Origin: Lateolabrax maculatus
Taxonomy: Eukaryota > Chordata > Actinopteri > Acropomatiformes > Lateolabracidae
NCBI GenBank assembly: GCA_031216445.1
Contig: CM062201.1
Span: 7,124,501-7,188,500, forward strand
Length of the DNA stretch: 64,000 nt
Direction of reading: 5' to 3'
Both the position numbers and the translations under genes were made by a program. Of this stretch, positions 52,520 through 64,000 are shown piece after piece. Below the pieces are notes generated by a model, which saw only the letters and a program-made list of their open reading frames with translations, was not told the DNA's origin and did not search any database. The stretch's first letter is position 1, and every line of letters starts with the position of its first letter.

Positions 52520-55500
52520 TGGCATCGAGGTTAATGAAGTGCATCCACCTCTCTTCCTCCCCAAAATGAAAGAGACTTCATTAAGCAGTCGCTGCCATTC
52601 TGTCCTGGCAATACATGCACATGAAAACACACACGCTGAAACACCTGAGGACGGCGTTCATAGCTGTACACTCGGGACAATGATTGAGACGCCTGCACAT
52701 GTCCACGGACATCTTCAGTCAGTCCTGCCATCAAGGCCCTAACGCAAAGTTCCATACATTTCCACGTCGCAGCGGTGATATCGGCATCATGTACTGACGT
52801 GCCATTTCTCTTTGCCTCTCCATCATTGCTGTCTTTCTTTCACCCCTGTCCTTTTCACTCTCCCCGCCCCTTCCCTCTTTCTCTCTAGATCCTTTCATCT
52901 CAACCTCCCACGCATTTCAGGTCACCGGGGAAGCAATCGTCTTAAGTGTTCTGGCTGACAATGAGAGCTGATGAGAAACCTTCCTGCGAGTGTTGGCTGG
53001 CTAAGGTAAGCTCCTGATCCACACTGCGCTGCATACAAATGCAGGAAGCTCATCTATGCCTTCTCTTTTCCTCCTTCATATTCTGGAAGTTTCTTCCTAA
53101 TTATAAACCCCTGCACAAGACAAACAAAACTCACTTCCTGACCTTAAAATCGAGGTGCATCAACAACTAAAACTACAAAGGAAGAGCCAATTTGCCTACT
53201 TAAGGAGTTGATGCATATTCTCACAAAATGTTTTTTATGGGCACAAAACCAACCTGAGAAACGATGGATCCCAATTCTGTTTCATGTTGCTGAAATTTGT
53301 CCATTTCATTTCCAGTTTAATCCAAAAAAACAGGTCACGTGGTTAAGGTGAGTCTCAATGTCAATTTCAGCACACATCCATCACTGTGAACTCTCTCCAG
53401 CTCCCTTTGAAGAGCAGGTCATTACATTTGATAGAAAGTATCAGCCACAAAGGCGAGACATTGCTGACACTGCGAACCTTTCCCATAATCCTGGTGGAAC
53501 AATGGTCCGGCCATTTCATCTAAAGCAAAGGGCGACAGAGGCTGAAGCCCAAATCAAAACCCAATCTGAGAAGGTGCAAAGGAACTCTCCTCCAGCAGCT
53601 GCTGAGCAGTTTGGTTTACAGATGATTGATTTGTTCGATTTTACATCAACAGTTCTTCAGTCATCCGTCCAAACCAGCTGTCAGGAATTCCAAACTACCA
53701 CGAGCAGGAATCTGTAGCCTCCAAACTGCTCCCAGCATGAGTCACCCCTTGACAAGTCCCTGCACAGCCCATATCCTCAACACTGAACAAACCTGCAAGC
53801 ATTACGCATGAATGATAACTCCACTGACAACTGTGGTCAACGGAGGATGTCACACACTAAAACCTAATGACATGTAAGACAGATTGACGATTCCAGATGA
53901 CTGTAACTTGATGAAGTTATAGTTACTTGATGGTGTGAATCAATCTTGGCGGTGCTTTCTCTCGCTCTGACATGTGTCATTAAACAAACGTTACGTGCCA
54001 GCACACAAATTGAAGACAGCAGTAACTTATGAATGCATTTTCACACATCTATTTGTGTGCCTTGTGTGAGTGATTTCAATGTCAAAATCCATTTTCTAAA
54101 GTTTCTGTAACTTGTGCGAGTACTAAGCAATATTACAAATAGAACACCATTAGACCTACAGTATATCATATAACACAAAAGAGAGGAGTCAGTGGACTGT
54201 CGGAGAGAGAAGAACGAGGACATGAAATGAAATGTTGAAGTAATTAAATAAGCTTTAGCCAGCTTAACTTTTAAGAATTTGCTATTTTAAATAAGAAAAC
54301 GTGGAATCCATGATTTCTTGCCCTGTACTCAGATGAAATACATACAGTAATTTCTTAAAAAGTTTGAAATATATGAATTTACAAAAGTCGTGTTTCATCT
54401 TTTGTTACATTTAAAGACATCTAGGTACCATATAACCACTATTTCTGTGTTTTATGATGCGAACATCTCAATATGTAGGTGGTTCTTTAGAATTTTTTAA
54501 GATACATTTTTGCACAAAAGTAGTTAAAAAGTAAAATCCTTTCATACACTACAGTGTTATTGTGCAGGTTTATGGCAATATAGCTGGCTTGTTTACTTGG
54601 TACTTAAATGGTTTTGCACAATACTAGCTTGGCCAGCAGTGACATTTTTTGTAGACAAACCGAGCACCACTAAACTATTGTATAACCTCAATGTTTTGTT
54701 TCAATGGTGCTGTAAATCAGCTGTGTTTAACATATAATAAATATAATTAAACCTAAATGGAATTTGACTAAATTGAAAAGGGAACAAGTGTTTAACTTTA
54801 AAGGCTTTAGGGCTGTGTAATGACGTATTGCTATTTGAAACAACCCCACTGTGGTTCCGTCCTTTTTAATGGTTTATTTTCTCTCACCAGACAAAAAGTC
54901 GCAAGCATGTCTTAACCACAGATCTCATTTCAGGCATTTTAACCAAAACTCAATTCAAATCATAATTGCTTTTCAGCCGAGGGTTCCCACAGCTAGAAAA
55001 AAAAAATCAATCTCCCTACTGGGTTTTATGACTCCAAACCAGACCACTCTATTAGCAAACATGGCCAGCCTCTTGTATAATGGACCAGGAGAGGGGTGTA
55101 TAATCAGTCTAATTGGCTCTGGGTGGATTTAATAATATCACAGAAAAGTCATGCCACGAACCACTAATTAAATGCTGTAATCAACATGCTGCTTTATATA
55201 CTGAGCCTCTGATGCGGTGTTCAAAAGCCATGCCTGGGGGTTAGAACCAGGAGGGTGTGTGTGCAAGTACTTCTGTAGCTTTGTGAGTGTGTGTATGTGC
55301 GTGCGTTGTATGTGTGTGTGCGGGTCCCTCCTTTGACACTATCATCAAGGGCTGGAGCAGGTGTGCAGGCAGGCACCATCTGATCGAGCCGTGCAGATCC
55401 ACTGAGGCTGAATGCCTGGAGAGGTTACGCTCGTAAGAGGATGTGCTCTGTCAGGTAACTGTGGGGTGCTAATGACTCTGGGATTGTAAGCTTCTGGTCA

Positions 55501-55790
55501 TTTTATAGTTGGGTAAATCCAACGTTAACCCTGCAAATACTGACTATTTTCATTACAGGTTAATCTATCCATTATGTGTTTTGATTCTTCAATCAATCAT
55601 ACAAGCTATCAAACACCTAAAAAATGGTCAAAATCCAGAAACTCCCAAAGCTTCAAGTGACTTCTTAAAAAATCAAAGACATTTCGAATAGCAGACAAAA
55701 GCAAAACAAGGGAATGTTTTGCATTTGTGCTTGATGAAATATGTATTACTCAAATATAAAACCATGTGGCTGGTGCTTATGAGGTACACA
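52520..55790. other. Gene-free stretch
   Basis: 53,830-54,800 is AT-rich and 55,255-55,322 is GT-rich. No exon or RNA gene is recognised. The 119-aa plus frame at 53,358-53,717 has no identifiable domain. Confidence 0.
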
Positions 55791-55799
55791 ACCACTAGT

Positions 55800-56068
55800 A
55801 AAGCTGCGACTAATGATTATTTTTGTTAGCAATTAACCTGCTGATTATTTCCCTGATTAATCAATCAATTATTTAGTCTATGAAATATCAAAGATAAACA
55901 TTTACTGTGATATAAACCAGAGCAGCAAATCATTCATTGGAGAAGCTGGAACCAAACTATGTTTAGCAGTTTTGCTTGAAAAATTACTGAAACAATGAAT
56001 CAGTCTCAATTACATTCTCATCGTTATAATGAACAACTTGAATAGTTTCGACTTAACCTACATTTACG
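55800..56068 (+). mobile_element. Copy of the TAAT-rich interspersed repeat with both ends
   Basis: It starts AAAGCTGCGACTAATGATTA, has TTAGTCTATGAAATATCAAA and GGAGAAGCTGGAACCAAACT inside, and ends near CATTTACGACAACTAACAG. The interior is shorter than the form I remember, so an internal deletion is likely. Non-coding. Confidence 0.
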
Positions 56069-56308
56069 ACAACTAACAGTGAGCCGATAAGAAGGTTGGT
56101 TTACCTTCCTACTTTACTCTACATGCCTGGCAATACAGTAAAAATCCAGAGCTGGCCTCAAGCCGCAGTGTTTTGCAGGCCTGCAGACAGACCACAGCCT
56201 TATTTAACATCAATTAGCTTCCCAACATTTACACCAGTCAGCAGCAGATGGCCCAGGAATAGCAGACATCCACTTGTCTCTTTCAGCTACACTTCCAGCT
56301 GTTTGAAA

Positions 56309-56311
<3 letters not shown>

Positions 56312-56361
<50 letters not shown>
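56312..56361. repeat. (GA)n microsatellite
   Basis: About 24 uninterrupted GA units. Confidence 0.
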
Positions 56362-56364
<3 letters not shown>

Positions 56365-58735
56365 GTAGAAAGTGGTGTTCCTGTGAGGATATGTGCATCA
56401 CGAGCCATTTACCATCTGGGCTTACACTAAGGGTCATTTCCCCAATGTCAATCGTAAAAGTGAGATTTTTCATATGATGCTGCAACCACTGATATAACAG
56501 TCCTGACTGATGTGAATGACTTTGTGAGGCGTCATCTGTAGCCTCTCAACTGTATCCATCATAATGGCAGTAGCACACTACAGTACAGCAATAAATCTCC
56601 CAGGGCTGTTTTGACGACATTTCCCATAATCCTCATCTTAAACCCCTCATTGGTCCAACTCAGTTTACTGTGGCATGGGAATGAGGGCTCGGCTGCAAAA
56701 TCTGGTACGCACAATAATTCAATTAATAACGACAGCAGTTAGAGGAGGGATGTGGGAGGATGGTTGGGGTGTGTGTCTGTGTATGTGCACATGTTGTGTG
56801 AGGGTATTAACCCACAGAACTCCTAACACACAGACACACACAGGCCAGTGAGCCCTGTTGCCCCAGTATTTTTGGGCTTCCTTCCAGTTTTATCGTCAGC
56901 ACCTCACCCCCATCTCCGGGGCGCTCTGAGCACCCAACAATGGCAACCTATGTTCCCACAGGGAGAGCGAGAGGGATGCCGCCAGGGCCCTGCTGTCCAC
57001 GCACACACAACAGCCCGGCTGGCATGACAAGGTCCACATGGAAAGCCGTGTGTGTGCCTGGTTGCATGTTTTTGTGCATGCATGCACAAAAACATGTTTC
57101 CAGGCAGCAGTAAACTCTCCCAATATGACGTAACTTGGAAGTGAAAAAAAAACAGTGAATGAGGAAAACAGAGCGGGAGCCGCAAACACACACACACACA
57201 CAAACACATACACACAGACTAACACCTCCCTCCACACCCCGTCTTTCACGAGGTGAGATCTTTTTTATAAACAAGCCACAATGAAGAACACAGACAACAA
57301 CCCCATTGTAACCACTGTGTTTTGTGCGGAGTTGTAGTGAGCAGGATGCTCAGGTTCTCTATTACACTCACGTCTTTGACTCAAGAGCAGACATAAAGCA
57401 AAGTGAAAGGGGAGCCGTCAGACTTTGAGAAAGAGGAGAAGCAGAATTCATGGCAGGATAGCTCTGCTGCAGCCATCTGGTTAAGCCATTTTGTGAGTTG
57501 AGGAGTTAGGTTACATACTAAGTGTCCACAGGGGGGACAATGGAGGAATTACAATCCATCTATGTACTAAAACAGGAACAGACAGGCTGGGGTATAGAGC
57601 GGAAGGCATGGAAAAAGGACAAGGACCCACTAAAAACACTGCGATGAACAATATATAATTATGTGACTCTTTGAGTTTTTTTCAGGACCTGTCACAGATC
57701 ATCAGTGGGACGTCTCATTCAAGGACACTTCAGCGGGGTGTATGTTTGATGACAGGAAGATTTAAACCTTGGACATCCGCCTAAACGCTCTCGTCCCTGT
57801 CCAAGATGTCACGCCATTACCACTGAGTATTTCAGCACAAGCAAAGAGTTTCAACATCCACGTATTGACTACATGCTGACAGTGATGACAGACACTGATA
57901 GAAAAACAGGTTGTCAGCCTACACAGAAAGTTTACAGTATGGAACTTTTATTAACAGTCATTAATAGTGTCACAGTCAACATTTTACGAGGAAGCTTTCA
58001 GGTTTCTACCTACTTCAGAAAAATGTGAGCGCAGGCTCAAAATATATGCCTAATGTTTTGCATTTTTGTTGGAGTAATTTGTAGTCTCCTTAAGAGACTG
58101 CAGATGCTTGGAAACAGTATGGTGTAATCAATCAGACTAGGTATTAATGAAAGAGTGTTTTATAAACTTCTACATCTGCAGTTGACATTCACAGTACAGT
58201 AAAATAGGTCAAGTCAACTGGTGGAAACTAGATACGCATTAAAATTACAAATTTCAAAATCTGTCAAAAAGGACTACAAAAATGTCCATAACTCATGTCA
58301 AAATGTAAACATTAAGTGGCACTTCCTCTGTAACAACTTAACTGTAACTTGATGGATACTAAAGGTCTCATCTTGTCTCCCGTCTTCAGGTGCACTGTGT
58401 GTGAATTTATTTATACAGCTTATAAAAAAGAAAAAGAGTTTTGACAGTTATCATGCAATGTTAATAGCACTCACCACAGTGGTGCAATAAAATAAAAGTT
58501 CCCTAAGTGCCGGGCGCCGATTTAAACATGGAAAAATGTACTATAACCAAATTTGGACCAAAAAGTTGTACAAGCACCACTCCCTGACAAAGAGACAGAT
58601 GGAAGATGAGTGTACAAAAACTCTTCAACTTAAGGGGAGTTTCAATTAATCCACATTAAGTGTGTTTCCAACCACCTGTTTAGCAGTTTCAATTTGTCCT
58701 GTAAGGCTGTTCTTAGGCACTTCAGCTGAACATCC
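56365..58735. other. Gene-free stretch containing the 57.1-kb palindrome
   Basis: 57,187-57,210 is a CA run. 57,755-57,830 (GATTTAAACCTTGGACATCC) faintly resembles a tRNA B-box-like end of a SINE, but no A box pairs with it. No exon is recognised. Confidence 0.
57065..57096. repeat. 32-bp perfect palindrome without loop
   Basis: CATGTTTTTGTGCATG (57,065-57,080) is followed directly by its exact complement (57,081-57,096). The centre is GCATGC. Confidence 0.
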
Positions 58736-58736
58736 T

Positions 58737-59120
58737 TAAAATTACCATGCTAAAATGCTGATGTTAAGCAGGTGTGATGTTTACCATGTTCACCATCTTG
58801 GTTTGGCGTGTTGGCGTGCTTAAATTTGCGAATTAGCTCTGAACACGAAGTGCAGCTGAGGCTGATGGGAATGTCATTGGGTTTTTTTTAGGTATTTGGT
58901 ACTGGACAAAATAAAATGACCTGATGAATCACGACATTTCACTCAAATGTGAACCTCACAGAGGAAAGATCAGGGGATCACTACAGCCATGAGTATTCAT
59001 CCTCTGGGCACCATGAATGTCTGTACCAAATTTCATGGCAATCCATCCCATAGTCAAGATATTTCAGTCTCAAAGTGGTGGACTGGCCGACTGACAGACA
59101 GACCGACATCCCTAGAGCCT
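58737..59120 (+). mobile_element. Common percomorph interspersed repeat
   Basis: Ordered phrases ATGCTGATGTTAAGCAGGTG, GTTTACCATGTTCACCATCT, AGCTGAGGCTGATGGGAATG, GTACCAAATTTCATGGCAAT and AGTGGTGGACTGGCCGACTG are those of a repeat I know from many fish genes and introns. It is non-coding. The middle is shortened. Class is not assigned here. Confidence 0.
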
Positions 59121-59929
59121 TACCACAAGTATGGCCAAAAACGTGAGTGGAAACTAAAAAAGAAAGTCAAGTTGGCATACTGGGAAAGAAGATGAAGACT
59201 GACAGAAGCAGGTTTTTTCAAATGCATATTCATCTTGCAGTACCTGCTTCTGCTTCTCCTACTGTAGAAAAAATCATTCATGTAAAACTGCCACTCACTG
59301 TTACATAATTGAAGAGCGGGGGTGTTAGGGAGTACGTAACCAGACCAGACAGGGGCCCTTTCCTCACAGGGTACGTGTGGATCAGAAGAGACAAATTCAT
59401 TAATTGAGCAAAAAGAAAAACACAAATGCCTCAATCTTACGTAGGAAGCAGAAATGGAATTTTGTGAAGTATCAGTGAAAATTAATTTTGTAAGCTTGTC
59501 ATCTTGAATTTATGCACATAAAGGTTGATGGAAACGTCCACTGATTTACATTATATTCTGCATTCATTTAAAAACAGTGCAACATTTTATCTGTTTCTCA
59601 TCATCAATAATGACATTTCTTAACCAAAATCACTGCTTGTAACTGCTGGTTTACAAGCGTGTTACTGTCACGTCTGTGGGTGAAGAGAAGGAAAGCTTGC
59701 GCAGCGACTAAAAGACTGAAATTCACATCCATGTCCAAGTGATTAGCTGTGAAGCTATGCCCATTAGGCAAATGATGGTTATTGGCTGCTCATTATTAGG
59801 CGATTACAGCGTCATTAAAATGACATTATGAGCCCATTTGTGTCTAGTGCAGCTAGACACACGCAAACACACCAGCGCCACACATAAGTCAATTCTGCCC
59901 ACCGGATTCACTTGATCCAAAGAAATAGC

Positions 59930-59933
<4 letters not shown>

Positions 59934-59977
<44 letters not shown>
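59934..59977. repeat. (CA)n microsatellite
   Basis: About 22 uninterrupted CA units. Confidence 0.
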
Positions 59978-59979
<2 letters not shown>

Positions 59980-60149
59980 AAAGAGAGATAGAGGAATGCA
60001 GGTGCAGGCTGACACAGGATCATCTTCAGACGAGTATGAACTTGTCTCATCTCCTCTCTACAGGTCCCTGCCTCTCAGAGCTGCACCATTCCTACCTGAC
60101 ATCTCTACTCTTTGCTTAGGTGTGCCTTTCATTCCCTCCTCTCCCCTGA

Positions 60150-60352
60150 CACACACACACACACACACAGACTGACACACACTTTGAGAGCTTTGAAGTC
60201 CGTGCAGTACATCGTTTTCTCGTTTAGCTGTGAACCGAGGAAGAGGCTCTGGGAAAATGCCAGAGAAGTCCCATGTCGGAAGTCACCCATGCTGGGAGTG
60301 TGTGTGTGTGTTTGTGTGTGAGGTTGTGTGTGTGTGTGTGTGTGTGTGTGTG
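60150..60352. repeat. (CA)n and (GT)n pair
   Basis: A CA run at 60,150-60,169 and GT runs at 60,300-60,352 lie 130 bases apart in inverted relation. Confidence 0.
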
Positions 60353-60563
60353 AGTCTCAGGAGGGCCAGTCATTACGGGTGAATGGGCAGGATGGGACTG
60401 GAGCTGTCACGTGGAGGGGCTCAAGTTGCACACACAATTTCGCACCGAGTTCCACACACATACGGTAAAGGAGGTGGGTGTCCCAGTGCCTGTCACTGTG
60501 TGGGATCCCAGTACCGCACTGGTACAGAGCAATGCACCATTTTACATACATGCATGCAAACAA

Positions 60564-60990
60564 AGGCTGCATTCAGACCAAATCAGGTGACGCAGCGATT
60601 AGCGCAGGGTTGTGCGGTGGTGTGGGAGTGCCACTACATGGCCCAGTTGGGTTACGTCATGTTTTGAATTTTAACCCCAACCAATCCAGAAGGTGGCGTT
60701 AATGTGTCTACAAGCTGTTTGCCAACCACCATTAAAGAGAAGTTTCTTGGTATCGCTATTTTTCAGCATAGATTGCAAGCCGGACGCAGACGTCGAAGCT
60801 GAGTATGTGAAATAAACCCATGGGTGTCTTCCGGTCTGTTCGCCGCCTCACGTGATTGGTCACCGCAGTGTGACGTCAGGTTGCGTTTCTCCAAAGGTTA
60901 ATTTGACTTTTTGCCACAGGGCCACTGCGTTTTCTTTGGCATCCCCTGCTGTCCCCACCGCTGCAGCCTGATTTGGCGTGAATACAGCCT
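60564..60990. mobile_element. 427-bp MITE with 24-bp terminal inverted repeats
   Basis: The left end (60,564-60,587, AGGCTGCATTCAGACCAAAT...) and the complement of the right end (60,967-60,990) agree at 21 of 24 bases. The interior holds CpG-rich motifs (ACGTCGAAG, GTGACGTCAGG) and no long frame. It is probably a non-autonomous DNA transposon. Target duplication is unclear (AACAA on the left, AACAC on the right). Confidence 0.
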
Positions 60991-63900
60991 AACACACAGG
61001 CAGTCATGTCACCGGTGCGGTTGCATGCAGGGATTAAGACGAGAACACACAAAGAGTTTTCTGAATTCAGTGACACCTGACAGCCGTTCTCTGAGAGTGA
61101 CATTTCTGTAATGGCCTCATGTGTCAGAAAGCACTGGTTAGAAAGGAAAGGGGATATGGTGGGCTGTAATTTTGCGGGCCATAATAAGTGTACAGTTGTT
61201 GTACTTCCTAAACTGCTCTTAGCATTCCATAGAAGAGACAGACACAGCACGTTATATCGAGACATGGCAAGGAGTTGCAGGACGAGAGAGAGAAATCGAC
61301 TAATTTCAATGAAATTTCCTCCGTAAAAAAGGTCTTTCTGATATAAAGTTTTGGAATGACTAGAAATGTTTGTCTGTTTAAGTTATTTATCAATAGATAT
61401 GTACTGCAAAGATGCAAAACACTTTAACCACTTTAACTGTATATAAGGCCTATACAGTTACTGCTGTTTTATAAATGTGTATATTCTTCATAACACTTTA
61501 TGGATTATGTACTTTGGTGTTAATTATAGGGACAATAGAGACACTACTCTGAGACAGTACACATAGTAAGTAATACCACCTCATTTATTTGAGTTTTTAG
61601 CAACCGCCTGTTTAGCAGGAAATGATATAGTAATTACATACTGTCGTGTAGACTTTTGTTGATTTCCAGAGGAACTTCTTTGTAAAACCTGCAAATGTCT
61701 TAATGACTGGAGAAAGATCCATTTAAACCCAAGTAAATATTCATTTTTATCAGAAACTTCCAGTGTTAGAAGTGTCCCTTCCAAATCACTTTCTTTGTAG
61801 GAAACTATGGGGACGCCTTATATAAAGTTAAGATCATTTCACATATTTCTGAATCGACTGAATAGCTGCTACATGAAGAGAACAGAAGAAAGAGCAGTGA
61901 AGATGTCAGAGCAGCAGAGGTCCGCGGCTGAAAGAGGGATAGCTGGAATTCCTCCCTCAGATGGCACGTCCTTAATCTCATTATCTTGTAGGATATGAAA
62001 TCTGCATTCCAGCCTCCTCTCACACATGCGCACACATCAAACCGCTCCGTGTGCCCTTTTCATGTCAGAGCGACCCTGCTGTGTGAGACACGGTGGCCAA
62101 GACCATCCACCTTCCTGGTGGTGTTATTGCTGTACACAAACATTCCTACACACACACACACACACATATGCACACACAGACAAACCAAGAGCACAGCAAT
62201 TCACACAAGGCGACCTCATCTCGTGGAAGAGTTACGAAAAGAAGAAGAAAAAAAGAAAAATTGACGCCGGAAAACTTGTGTGGACAGTTGAAGAGGCCCT
62301 TTTAAGAGCTTCCTCCTCCAAAAACATGGTATTAAGGGAAGGATAGGGGTACTGCACTGAGTGACAAGGGGACCTCCCACTTTAACAGGCACCGCGATGA
62401 GGCGTGACCACTCCTGACAGGTGTTTTGTCTCACACAGAGCGGCACGATGTGGCCATTGTAGTGGCCACTTCCACTGAAAGGCCTGAAGAAATCCCACAC
62501 CAGAGAGGCAGAAGAGCTTGGCATGCTGCGGCAAACATGGTACTTTTCTGCCTTTACCAACCGGAACTTACGTAAAAAAAAAAAAAACGACATCAATCAA
62601 TAAGCCGGTGTGACAATGACGAGGTATAAACAGCACCGGCAGGAGCCACTACACATCAGAGCCGCACACTCAGTTTTTGTGCCTGTGTGTCAGGGTTTCA
62701 GGTGCGTTTATTCTTAAAAGCTGGTTCAATTCACAAGGCCGGTCTGGAATTTAATCAACAGAAATCTTCTCTGAGCCACAAAGAGAAGGCATTAAAATCC
62801 TATTACGATGCACAAAGCCTCCACTGTTTCTCGGTAATGCTACGGCACACTGTAATGTACTTAAATACTAATACTAACTAGTACCAGTGTGGCCTCCTCA
62901 CTCAAAGGACCCAAACTCTTTCAAGTCCAGTGCTGTAGAGTCCAATGTGTTCTCAGTTTAATATGTTCTCAGTAATGTTATGGCTTCCATTCACATTAGG
63001 CCAGCATTTGGTGGATACATGGTAAAAAAGAACAGTTGAGCCATTGGAGGACATAGTTTCAGCCGTGCACTTGGTCAAAGGTGTACATTTATGCATTTCG
63101 CAGCAGCTTCGAATGCGCCTCAGGCCATCAGCCCGGATACCTCAGTTTTGTGAGCTACTTTGGTGGAATAGTTGGATCTAGAGGGAGAGGGGGCTTGGCT
63201 GGGACTGCTTTAACAGGAAGGGAAGGGCCCTGAGTGGGGAACACATGAAAGGACAACTCCGTCATCTGGGAGCTTTAATGACAGACTGAGCAGCCTTGTT
63301 TTGACTGAAGAGCTCTTTTAATATGCATGACAAAAGACGTCCTTCTGGGACCTTCCCTGGCAACAGCGTCGAATCCCCCTGACAAACTCCTGTTGTTTCT
63401 GCCGTTGCTCTCCATCGTGTCATCGCCGGCGGTGGTTGAGGTTCCATCAAAGCGCAAAGGCATCTGCCTGAGCATAAACTTCTGCTTTTGATGGCCCGTC
63501 CAGTGTGCTGGAGATCAGCGCTCTTCATGCACAATGAGTTCAAAACAAAAGGGCAGACAGTTCAGCTGCTGGGCCTGTTAAAAAGGAGCACTAGGCTTTT
63601 ACTCACTGTAATCTCCCCTACTCAAATTGTATAGAGCTCTTCACTCCTCTTTCAGTGTCCTTGTCTGTACTCTAAAACGACACAGTGACCCGACGGGACA
63701 CATTACTCTCACTGTCTCACTGAGCGCCGCTGGGAAGAAAACCGAGCACGCACAAAATAGTCCAAACAGGACAGTGCACTCCCATTTGGCAACCACTCTT
63801 AAAAGAGCTGGAACACGTTTTTCAAAACACGGTTGAGGAGCTGTCTCGCAGCACCATAAATGATTAAACAAACTCCCAGTTTTCCACCCAAAACACCACA

Positions 63901-64000
63901 AATTTACTCATTTTCCATGCACAGCCATGTCAAATTTATAGGAGCTGATGACTACATGGAAAATAACAGTGAACTAAGTGGGGCTGAGAAGTGCCATTGG
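60991..64000. other. Gene-free stretch to the window end
   Basis: A CA run lies at 62,148-62,166 and a 14-base poly(A) near 62,575. 63,240-63,560 and 61,900-62,060 are unique-looking. No exon or RNA gene is recognised. Confidence 0.

Noticed and set aside
57755..57830. tRNA or tRNA-derived SINE
   Set aside because: Only a faint B-box-like phrase; no A box, acceptor stem or CCA context.
61434..61460. 10-bp inverted repeat TAACTGTATA/TATACAGTTA
   Set aside because: Arms of this length with a small loop are expected by chance in 64 kb.
15000..64000. Search for the agrin NtA (secreted-isoform) first exons upstream of the TM exon
   Set aside because: No frame resembling the NtA domain was recognised on the minus strand; a small exon could still be missed by eye.
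1..64000. CRISPR array, operon, phage or other prokaryotic system
   Set aside because: No evenly spaced direct repeats with unique spacers and no dense coding; the sequence is clearly vertebrate-like.

Overview
The window looks like nuclear DNA from a ray-finned, probably percomorph, fish. There are no operons, Shine-Dalgarno sites or dense open frames. Instead there is about 64 kb of almost entirely non-coding DNA. It carries very many long (CA/GT)n and (GA)n microsatellites, a decayed L2-type LINE, and several short interspersed repeats that I recognise from memory as common in teleost genomes. The species call is inference; no database search was possible.

Only one protein-coding segment can be supported. 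On the minus strand at 12,550-12,715 there is a 55-codon first coding exon. It encodes a short basic cytoplasmic tail followed by a signal-anchor helix, and it ends at a GT splice donor in phase 1. The core peptide (VRYFMIPCNICLILLATST and following) matches the start of the transmembrane (SN) isoform of agrin, so I call it the alternative TM first exon of agrn. Everything below 12,550 is then intron downstream of that exon. Everything above 12,715 is 5' UTR, promoter and upstream DNA of that isoform. In the amniote gene the secreted (NtA-domain) first exons lie further upstream, and I could not find them here.

Layout: 1-12.5 kb is agrn intron, with a GT/CA repeat cluster at 2.0-3.1 kb, a quiet stretch resembling conserved non-coding DNA at 3.3-8.3 kb, and microsatellites. 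12.55-14.9 kb holds the TM-agrin exon, its presumed leader and a TATA-like candidate promoter. 15-22.7 kb is non-coding with a worn DNA-transposon-like repeat near 19 kb. 22.7-25.1 kb is an L2-type LINE copy (endonuclease, linker, part of the reverse transcriptase) followed by another interspersed repeat. 29.5-31.4 kb is a cluster of short inverted-repeat elements, a GT/CA pair and a long purine tract. 32-64 kb is gene-free, with a 24-bp perfect hairpin at 46.2 kb, a 336-bp MITE-like element at 48.2 kb, a repeat of the TAAT-rich family at 55.8 kb, a 32-bp perfect palindrome at 57.1 kb, a common fish repeat at 58.7-59.1 kb and a 427-bp MITE with terminal inverted repeats at 60.6 kb.

The long list of short open frames is mostly chance or microsatellite translation (HTHTHT or VCVCVC proteins) and is not annotated. 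I did not find a new multi-gene system. The most informative items are the isolated TM-agrin exon, the palindromes and the inverted-repeat elements.
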